DNA of 11,765 nt from Pseudonocardia sp. (GTDB taxonomy: Bacteria; Actinomycetota; Actinomycetes; Mycobacteriales; Pseudonocardiaceae): positions 1 to 11,765 of the forward strand of contig JAKDLE010000032.1 in the NCBI GenBank assembly GCA_030453005.1. Direction: 5' to 3'. Positions 1-11,765 of this stretch are shown here, one piece after another. The position numbers were made by a program, and so were the translations under genes. Under the pieces are notes generated by a model. That model was not told where the DNA came from. It saw only the letters and a list, made by a program, of their open reading frames with translations, and made no database searches. The stretch's first letter is position 1; each line of letters opens with the position of its first letter.

Positions 1-1
1 C

Positions 2-1105
2 GGCGGGCTCGACCTCGCGCTCGTCGTCAACGACGGGCCGGGGCGGGCGGCGGCGGGGGTCTTCACCACCAACCAGGTGCAGGCCGCGCCGGTGCTCTGG
101 TCGCGGCAGGTACTCGACGGCGGTGCCCTGCGAGCGGTCGTCCTCAACTCCGGCGGCGCCAACGCGTGCACCGGCGCCGAGGGCTTCCAGACCACCCACG
201 CCACCGCCGAGAAGGTCGCCGAGGTGCTCGGCCCCGACACAGGCGCGGCGCAGGTCGCGGTCTGCTCCACCGGCCTGATCGGCGAACAGCTCCCGCGCGA
301 CGCGGTGCTGGCAGGCGTCGAGAAGGCGGCGGCCGGGCTGGCGGTCGGCGCGGACGCGGGCACCGCGGCCGCCACCGCCGTGCTCACCACCGACTCCCGG
401 GCCAAGCAGGTACTGGTGGCCGACGCGGCGGGTTGGAGCGTCGGGGGCTTCGCGAAGGGAGCGGGCATGCTCGCCCCGGCGATGGCCACGATGCTCGTGG
501 TGCTCACCACCGACGCCGTCGCCGACGCCCGCACCTGCGACGCGGCCCTGCGCGCGGCGGTCGAGCGCACGTTCAACCGCCTCGACGTCGACGGCGGGAC
601 GTCCACCAACGACACCGTGCTGCTGCTCGCCTCCGGCGCGTCCCGGGTCGAGGCACCCGCGGCGCAGCTCACGGCCGCGGTCACCGAGGCCTGTGCCGAC
701 CTGTGCCGGCAGCTGCAGGACGACGCCGAGGGCGCCACCAAGCGCGTCACCGTCGCGGTGCGCGGCGCCCGCTCCGAGGCCGACGCGCTCGCGGTGGCCC
801 GCACGGTGGCGCAGGACAACCTGGTCAAGACCGCGTTCTTCGGCTCGGACCCCAACTGGGGCCGCATCGCGATGGCCGTCGGGCGCGCACCCGGCGAGGT
901 GGCAGCCGACCGGCTGGGCATCACGATCAACGGTGTCGCGATGTGCCGGGACGGCGTGGCGGCGGGCGACCGGCACCGCGCCGACCTGTCCGGCCCCGAC
1001 ATCCTCGTGGAGATCGGGCTCGGCCTCGGCGACGGCGCCGCGGAGATCCTCACCACCGACCTGTCGCACGCCTACGTGGAGGAGAACAGTGCCTACTCCT
1101 CTTGA
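2..1105 (+). CDS. argJ: Glutamate N-acetyltransferase / ornithine acetyltransferase ArgJ (5'-partial)
   Basis: ArgJ moves the acetyl group from N-acetylornithine to glutamate, releasing ornithine in the cyclic arginine pathway; some members also use acetyl-CoA. The frame is open from base 2, so the gene begins before the window and roughly 35-40 N-terminal residues are missing. The first visible residues include [11 protein letters not shown], a typical ArgJ segment. The self-cleavage motif [14 protein letters not shown] is present: the chain is expected to split between Ala and the nucleophilic Thr encoded at 488-490, giving alpha and beta subunits. [31 protein letters not shown] and the C-terminal [12 protein letters not shown] also match the family, so the C-terminus is intact. 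The GTG at 77 is an internal Val codon, not the start. The 3' end overlaps argB by 17 nt. Whether the enzyme is mono- or bifunctional cannot be told from the sequence. Confidence 0.96.
   Translation, partial: GGLDLALVVNDGPGRAAAGVFTTNQVQAAPVLWSRQVLDGGALRAVVLNSGGANACTGAEGFQTTHATAEKVAEVLGPDTGAAQVAVCSTGLIGEQLPRDAVLAGVEKAAAGLAVGADAGTAAATAVLTTDSRAKQVLVADAAGWSVGGFAKGAGMLAPAMATMLVVLTTDAVADARTCDAALRAAVERTFNRLDVDGGTSTNDTVLLLASGASRVEAPAAQLTAAVTEACADLCRQLQDDAEGATKRVTVAVRGARSEADALAVARTVAQDNLVKTAFFGSDPNWGRIAMAVGRAPGEVAADRLGITINGVAMCRDGVAAGDRHRADLSGPDILVEIGLGLGDGAAEILTTDLSHAYVEENSAYSS
1078..1084 (+). promoter_or_regulatory. Ribosome binding site fixing the argB GTG start
   Basis: GGAGGAG lies 4 nt upstream of the GTG at 1089, inside the last codons of argJ. 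It supports the GTG over any upstream in-frame codon. Translation upstream of 1089 in this frame gives only low-complexity Ser/Pro/Arg-rich sequence unrelated to ArgB. Confidence 0.75.
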
Positions 1106-1975
1106 GGCGCGGCTGGCCCGGGCGGGGGAGAAGGCCGCCATCCTCGCCGAGGCGCTGCCGTGGCTGCAGCGCTTCCACGGCCGGGTCGTGGTGGTCAAGT
1201 ACGGCGGCAACGCGATGGTCGACGAGGAGCTGAAGCAGGCCTTCGCCCTGGACATGGTGTTCCTGCGGCTCGCCGGCATCCACCCGGTCGTCGTGCACGG
1301 CGGCGGCCCGCAGATCAGCTCCATGCTCACGCGGCTGGGGCTGCCCGGGGAGTTCCGCGGCGGCCTGCGCGTCACCACGCCGGAGACGATCGACGTGGTG
1401 CGGATGGTGCTCGTCGGCCAGGTCGGGCGCGAGCTCGTCGGGCTGATCAACCAGCACGGCCCCTACGCCGTCGGTCTGTCCGGAGAGGACGCCGGGCTGT
1501 TCACCGCGGAGCGGCGCACCGCGCTCGTCGGCGGCGAGGCCGTCGACATCGGGCTGGTCGGCGACGTCGTCGAGGTCAGCCCGGACGCCGTGCTCGACAT
1601 CGTCCGCGCAGGCCGGATCCCGGTGGTGGCGGGCATCGCGCCCGACGTCGACGGGCAGGTCTACAACATCAACGCAGACAGCGCCGCCGCCGCGCTCGCC
1701 GCCGCCCTGGACGCGGCGAAGCTCGTGGTGCTCACCGACGTCGAGGGGCTCTACGCGGACTACCCCGACCCGGAGTCGCTGATCACGGCGCTCACCGCCG
1801 CCCAGCTGGAGCCGATGCTCCCGGGCCTGGAGTCCGGCATGGCGCCGAAGATGGAGGCGTGCCTGCGGGCGGTGCGCGGCGGGGTGGGCCAGGCCCACGT
1901 GATCGACGGCCGGGTGGCGCACTCGGTCCTGCTGGAGGTGTTCACCCATGAGGGAGTCGGAACGATGGTGATCCC

Positions 1976-1979
<4 letters not shown>
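1089..1979 (+). CDS. argB: Acetylglutamate kinase ArgB
   Basis: ArgB phosphorylates N-acetylglutamate with ATP, the step usually feedback-controlled by arginine in cyclic-pathway organisms. The 296-aa product has the family's usual length. It belongs to the amino acid kinase superfamily: [11 protein letters not shown] (residues 33-43, catalytic Lys37), VHGGGPQIS (69-77) for substrate binding, YNINADSAA (192-200) near the nucleotide site, and the C-terminal GVGTMVIP. The N-terminal extension before Lys37 ([16 protein letters not shown]) resembles the mobile helix of hexameric, arginine-inhibited enzymes, so arginine inhibition is likely but inferred. The GTG start is chosen from the strong GGAGGAG site and from alignment with the family N-terminus. 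The gene overlaps argJ by 17 nt and its TGA overlaps the argD ATG (ATGA). Confidence 0.97.
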
Positions 1980-8812
<6,833 letters not shown>

Positions 8813-8815
8813 CGG

Positions 8816-9457
8816 TTGCCGGGCAAGCCTCGCTGCGACCCGGGACTGCTCGACCGGGAGGACCTGAGCGTCGACGTCGTGGCCGCGGCCGTGCGGCTGC
8901 TGGGGTGCACCGTGGAGGCGGACACCCCCGACGGTCGGGTCGCGGTGCGGCTCGTCGAGGTCGAGGCCTACCGCGGGGCCGACGACCCGGCCTCGCACAG
9001 CTTCCGGGGCCGTACCGCCCGCAACGCCGTCATGTTCGGCCCGGCCGGGCATCTCTACGTCTACTTCGTCTACGGCATGCACTTCTGCGCCAACGTCAGC
9101 TGTCTCGACGACGGTGAGCCGGGAGGCGTCCTGCTGCGGGCGGGCGAGGTCGTGTCGGACCTCGCGGTGGCCAGGGCCCGCCGCCCCACGGCCCGGCGCG
9201 ACGCCGACCTCGCGCGCGGGCCGGCACGGCTGGCGTCGCTGCTAGGGCTCACCCGCGACCGCAACGGGGTCGACGTGACGACGGCCGCATCGCCGGTGCG
9301 CCTGCGCTCCGGCCCCCCGGTGCCCGCCGACCGGGTCCGCACCGGCCCGCGGGTCGGGGTGGCGGCCGCGCGCGACGTGCCGTGGCGGTTCTGGATCGAC
9401 GGATCGCCCGCGGTGAGCGCGTACCGGCCGGGTCGGGTGCGCCCCGGGGCCCGGTAG
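8816..9457 (+). CDS. mpg: 3-methyladenine DNA glycosylase (AAG/Mpg family)
   Basis: This enzyme starts base excision repair by cutting alkylated purines such as 3-methyladenine from DNA. The 213-aa product matches the AAG fold of human MPG and M. tuberculosis Mpg (about 203 aa). LVEVEAY (46-52) holds the catalytic Glu50, equivalent to human Glu125; Tyr52, His61 in [12 protein letters not shown], and the [15 protein letters not shown] segment with the intercalating tyrosine follow. The start is a TTG at 8816. The preceding gene's TGA is in this same frame only one codon upstream, and family homology (GLLDREDL) begins at about residue 10, so no earlier start is possible. No good ribosome binding site is visible, which fits translation by reinitiation after the aminotransferase. 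It sits 22 nt before tyrS. Confidence 0.94.
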   Translation: MPGKPRCDPGLLDREDLSVDVVAAAVRLLGCTVEADTPDGRVAVRLVEVEAYRGADDPASHSFRGRTARNAVMFGPAGHLYVYFVYGMHFCANVSCLDDGEPGGVLLRAGEVVSDLAVARARRPTARRDADLARGPARLASLLGLTRDRNGVDVTTAASPVRLRSGPPVPADRVRTGPRVGVAAARDVPWRFWIDGSPAVSAYRPGRVRPGAR

Positions 9458-9479
9458 CCGCCTGCGGGAGGATGACGCC

Positions 9480-10790
9480 GTGAGAACGGACATCCCCAGC
9501 AGCGACAGACCCGGCGGCGACATCCTCGGGGAACTGGAGTGGCGCGGCCTGATCGCGCAGAGCACCGACCGCGAGGCGCTGCGGCGCGACCTCGACGACG
9601 GCGTGCTGACGCTGTACGCCGGGTTCGACCCCACCGGCCCCAGCCTGCACGCCGGGCACCTCGTGCCGCTGCTCACGTTGCGCCGCTTCCAGCAGGCCGG
9701 AGCCCGACCGATCGTGCTGGCCGGCGGGGCCACGGGCCTGATCGGCGACCCGCGCGACGTCGGGGAACGCTCGCTGAACAGCGCGGAGACGGTGCTCGGC
9801 TGGGGTGACCGCATCAGGGGGCAGCTCGAGCGCTTCGTCGACTTCGACGACGGTCCGACGGGTGCGCTCGTCGCCAACAACCTGGACTGGACGGGCGGCC
9901 AGTCGGCGCTGGAGTTCCTCCGTGACGTCGGGAAGCACTTCTCGGTGAACGTGATGCTCGCGCGTGAGACGGTGAAGCGTCGCTTGGCCACCGACGGCAT
10001 GTCCTACACCGAGTTCAGCTACCTGCTGCTGCAGAGCCAGGACTACCTGCACCTGTTCCGCGAGCACGGCTGCCGGCTCCAGGTGGGCGGGTCGGACCAG
10101 TGGGGCAACATCATCGGCGGGGTCGAGCTGATCAGACGCGTCGAGGGGGCCGCCGCGCACGCCCTCACGACCCCGCTGGTCACCGACGCCGATGGCCGCA
10201 AGTTCGGGAAGTCCACCGGCGGCGGCAACATCTGGCTCGACCCGGAGATGACCTCGCCGTACGCCTGGTACCAGTACTTCGTGAACGTCGCGGACACCGA
10301 CGTCGGTCGCTACCTGCGACTGTTCACATTCTTGCCGCGCGAGGAGATCGAGGCGCTGGAGGCCGACATCGCCGAGAGGCCCCACCTCCGCGCCGGGCAG
10401 CGGGCACTCGCGGGCGAGCTCACCACGCTGGTGCACGGACGTCGCCAGACCGACCAGGTGGTGGCGGCGAGCGGCGCGCTGTTCGGTCGCGGCGAGCTCG
10501 GCGACCTCGACCCGGCCACGCTCGACGGTGCGCTGCGCGAGGTGCCGCACGCCGACGTGTCACCGGCCGAGCAGCCGACGATCATCGACCTGCTGGTCAC
10601 CACGGGCCTCAGCGACAGCCGCGGCGCGGCGCGGCGCGCGGTCGCCGAGGGCGGGGCGTACGTGAACAACGCCAAGGTACTCGACGAGCAGTGGACGCCG
10701 CGGGAGAGCGACCTGCTCCCCGGGCGCTGGCTCGTCGTCCGCCGCGGGAAGCGCAACCTCGCAGGCGTGCGCGTCGCGGGCGTCCAATAA
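9480..10790 (+). CDS. tyrS: Tyrosyl-tRNA synthetase TyrS
   Basis: TyrS charges tRNA-Tyr with tyrosine. It is a class I synthetase of 436 aa with two signature motifs: HAGH at 57-60 (the HIGH box) and KFGKS at 241-245 (the KMSKS box). [16 protein letters not shown] and [17 protein letters not shown] are typical of bacterial TyrS. A C-terminal S4-like RNA-binding domain (roughly residues 365-430) includes [24 protein letters not shown] lies 8-9 nt before the GTG at 9480, which supports this start. It is the last protein gene before the rRNA promoter. I see no strong terminator after its TAA, only a weak 5-bp hairpin at 10819-10836. No T-box leader is present in the 22-nt gap upstream, so its expression probably depends on the upstream genes or on a promoter inside mpg. 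Confidence 0.97.
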   Translation: MRTDIPSSDRPGGDILGELEWRGLIAQSTDREALRRDLDDGVLTLYAGFDPTGPSLHAGHLVPLLTLRRFQQAGARPIVLAGGATGLIGDPRDVGERSLNSAETVLGWGDRIRGQLERFVDFDDGPTGALVANNLDWTGGQSALEFLRDVGKHFSVNVMLARETVKRRLATDGMSYTEFSYLLLQSQDYLHLFREHGCRLQVGGSDQWGNIIGGVELIRRVEGAAAHALTTPLVTDADGRKFGKSTGGGNIWLDPEMTSPYAWYQYFVNVADTDVGRYLRLFTFLPREEIEALEADIAERPHLRAGQRALAGELTTLVHGRRQTDQVVAASGALFGRGELGDLDPATLDGALREVPHADVSPAEQPTIIDLLVTTGLSDSRGAARRAVAEGGAYVNNAKVLDEQWTPRESDLLPGRWLVVRRGKRNLAGVRVAGVQ

Positions 10791-10997
10791 CGGCTCTGAC
10801 CTGCGGCGACGCGGCAAACCGACCCCCGGTTGTCGGGCCCGATACGGACCTGTGTAACTTTCTCCAAGTCGCCACGGCGGGCAGCACGACAGACCGGGAC
10901 GAAAATCTTCGGCCCAGAGTCAGCCCGCGGAACGGCGGCCAACCCCGTAGGGTCCCGAACCGACAGGTCCGGCTCTACAACGTGGGCCTGGCGGGGC
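10791..10997 (+). other. Non-coding stretch between tyrS and the rRNA promoter
   Basis: No credible gene is visible; the open frames lack family similarity and ribosome binding sites. It contains a weak hairpin (CCGAC 10819-10823 with GTCGG 10832-10836) that could be a poor tyrS terminator. It also holds the inverted pair CGGACCTGTGT (10845-10855) and ACAGGTCCGG (10963-10972), whose core is the same as in the argF-argR repeat array. A weak promoter-like pair, TTGTCG (10830-10835) and TGTAAC (10853-10858) with a 17-nt spacer, is present but unconvincing. Confidence 0.6.
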
Positions 10998-11026
10998 TTG
11001 ACTCCGCGAACAGGACCATGTAGGTT
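10998..11026 (+). promoter_or_regulatory. rRNA operon promoter (sigma-70 housekeeping type)
   Basis: TTGACT at 10998-11003 and TAGGTT at 11021-11026 are separated by exactly 17 nt, close to the housekeeping sigma consensus and to actinobacterial rrn promoters. Transcription would start near 11033, about 175 nt before the mature 16S end. No second promoter of similar quality is visible, so the operon may depend mainly on this one, although read-through from tyrS is possible. Confidence 0.8.
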
Positions 11027-11081
11027 AGAAGAATTGCCCCGGATCCGGTCCGCGAGGATCGTGAAGGTGTGCGGGTGTCTT

Positions 11082-11100
11082 TTGAGAACTCAACAGTGTG
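11082..11100 (+). promoter_or_regulatory. Conserved rRNA leader element
   Basis: TTGAGAACTCAACAGTGTG is a sequence I recognise from the leaders, and often the 16S-23S spacers, of actinobacterial rRNA operons. There it lies in the antitermination and RNase III processing region. Its core TGAGAACTCA is nearly palindromic. Its position between the promoter and the 16S gene fits that role. Confidence 0.7.
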
Positions 11101-11107
11101 TCGAACG

Positions 11108-11123
11108 GTATCTTTATTGATAC
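11108..11123 (+). other. rRNA leader hairpin 1
   Basis: GTATC and GATAC form a 5-bp stem around a TTTATT loop just after the conserved leader element. It is short, but both arms are exact. A role in leader folding or processing is inference. Confidence 0.45.
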
Positions 11124-11158
11124 GGAATCATGAATTGGTTTTATGCCAGTTTGTTCTG

Positions 11159-11178
11159 CCTGCGGCTTCGGCTGCGGG
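11159..11178 (+). other. rRNA leader hairpin 2 with a UUCG loop
   Basis: CCTGCGGC pairs with GCTGCGGG across a TTCG tetraloop, giving an 8-bp stem with two G-U pairs. UUCG loops are very stable. It lies about 30 nt before the mature 16S end and may be part of the RNase III processing structure. Confidence 0.55.
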
Positions 11179-11185
11179 AGCTTTT

Positions 11186-11210
11186 GGTTGGGTTTTCAAC
11201 CTCTTTTTTT
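11186..11210 (+). terminator. Terminator-like hairpin just before the 16S gene
   Basis: GGTTG (11186-11190) pairs with CAACC (11197-11201) around a GGTTTT loop and is followed directly by TCTTTTTTT. By shape this is a weak intrinsic terminator inside the rRNA leader. Termination here would block rRNA synthesis, so either antitermination overrides it or the stem serves only in processing and the T-run is the usual sequence at the 16S boundary. Confidence 0.4.
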
Positions 11211-11416
11211 GTTGGAGAGTTTGATCCTGGCTCAGGACGAACGCTGGCGGCGTGCTTAACACATGCAAGTCGAGCGGTAAGGCCCTTTCGGGGGTACACG
11301 AGCGGCGAACGGGTGAGTAACACGTGGGTGACCTGCCCTCAGCTCTGGGATAAGCCCGGGAAACTGGGTCTAATACCGGATATTCTCTTCTCCTCGCATG
11401 GGGGGTTGTGGAAAGT

Positions 11417-11436
11417 CCTGGGCTTTATTGTCTGGG
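11417..11436 (+). other. Expanded V2 hairpin in 16S (helix 10 region)
   Basis: CCTGGGC and GTCTGGG pair over 7 bp (three G-U) around a TTTATT loop. Between GGAAAG and GGATGGG there are 30 nt here, against about 13 in Pseudonocardia sequences as I remember them. Folding into a clean stem argues for a real rRNA helix rather than sequencing error. Confidence 0.55.
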
Positions 11437-11529
11437 TTCGGCTGGGGATGGGCCCGCGGCCTATCAGCTTGTTGGTGGGGTGATGGCCTACCAAGGCGAC
11501 GACGGGTAGCCGGCCTGAGAGGGCGACCG

Positions 11530-11589
<60 letters not shown>

Positions 11590-11616
11590 CGCAATGGGCG
11601 GAAGCCTGACGCAGCG

Positions 11617-11657
<41 letters not shown>

Positions 11658-11674
11658 TTCGACCTTGACGAAGG

Positions 11675-11696
11675 CTTCTGGGTTAATGTCTGGGGG
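11675..11696 (+). other. Expanded V3 hairpin in 16S (helix 17 region)
   Basis: Positions 11675-11682 pair with 11689-11696 over 8 bp, five of them G-U, around a TTAATG loop. Between GACGAAG and GACGGTA there are 26 nt, similar to E. coli but much longer than the roughly 7 nt usual in Pseudonocardiaceae from memory. Its CTGGG and GTCTGGG blocks recur in the V2 hairpin. Confidence 0.55.
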
Positions 11697-11726
11697 TTGA
11701 CGGTAGGGGTAGAAGAAGCACCGGCC

Positions 11727-11759
<33 letters not shown>

Positions 11760-11765
11760 GTGCGA

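Noticed and set aside
10830..10858. Second promoter upstream of the rRNA promoter (TTGTCG, 17 nt, TGTAAC)
   Set aside because: Spacing is right, but the -10 matches poorly and such pairs occur by chance. It is not listed as a feature.
11130..11483. A 117-codon open frame across the rRNA leader and 16S start
   Set aside because: It lies largely inside the 16S gene and non-coding leader, has no ribosome binding site and no family similarity.

Overview
The window is a GC-rich actinobacterial chromosome segment. The partial 16S rRNA gene at the right end has V1 and surrounding text that I recognise as Pseudonocardiaceae-like, and Pseudonocardia or a close relative is my best guess. The gene order argJ-argB-argD-argF-argR-argG-argH is the usual actinobacterial arginine cluster. 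All protein genes are on the plus strand, with frequent GTG starts. The region is mainly housekeeping. I see no mobile element, CRISPR array, phage gene or defence system.

Layout. Positions 2-7559 hold the arginine pathway: argJ (5' end cut off by the window), argB, argD, argF, the repressor argR, argG and argH. Positions 7556-8812 hold an Rv3722c-type aspartate aminotransferase, translationally coupled to argH. A 3-methyladenine DNA glycosylase (8816-9457) and tyrosyl-tRNA synthetase (9480-10790) follow with very short gaps. Positions 10791-11208 are non-coding and contain a clear rRNA promoter (TTGACT, 17-nt spacer, TAGGTT), a conserved leader element and several hairpins. The 16S rRNA gene starts near 11209 and runs off the end at about the 530 loop.

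How the genes work together. ArgJ, ArgB and ArgD (with ArgC outside the window) make ornithine by the acetylated cyclic route. ArgF carbamoylates ornithine. ArgG and ArgH convert citrulline plus aspartate to arginine plus fumarate. The coupled aminotransferase can supply the aspartate that ArgG consumes. Most junctions overlap by 1-17 nt, so translation is probably coupled. The exception is argR, which has a 91-nt repeat-filled gap upstream and a 29-nt gap downstream.

Points most worth a second look: (1) a 36-nt in-frame insertion with imperfect palindromic ends inside argD; (2) a four-half-site inverted/direct repeat array that fills the argF-argR gap, whose core motif recurs upstream of the rRNA promoter; (3) an argG of the E. 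coli-like type 2 subfamily inside an otherwise standard actinobacterial cluster; (4) two 16S hairpin expansions, in V2 and V3, that resemble each other in sequence.
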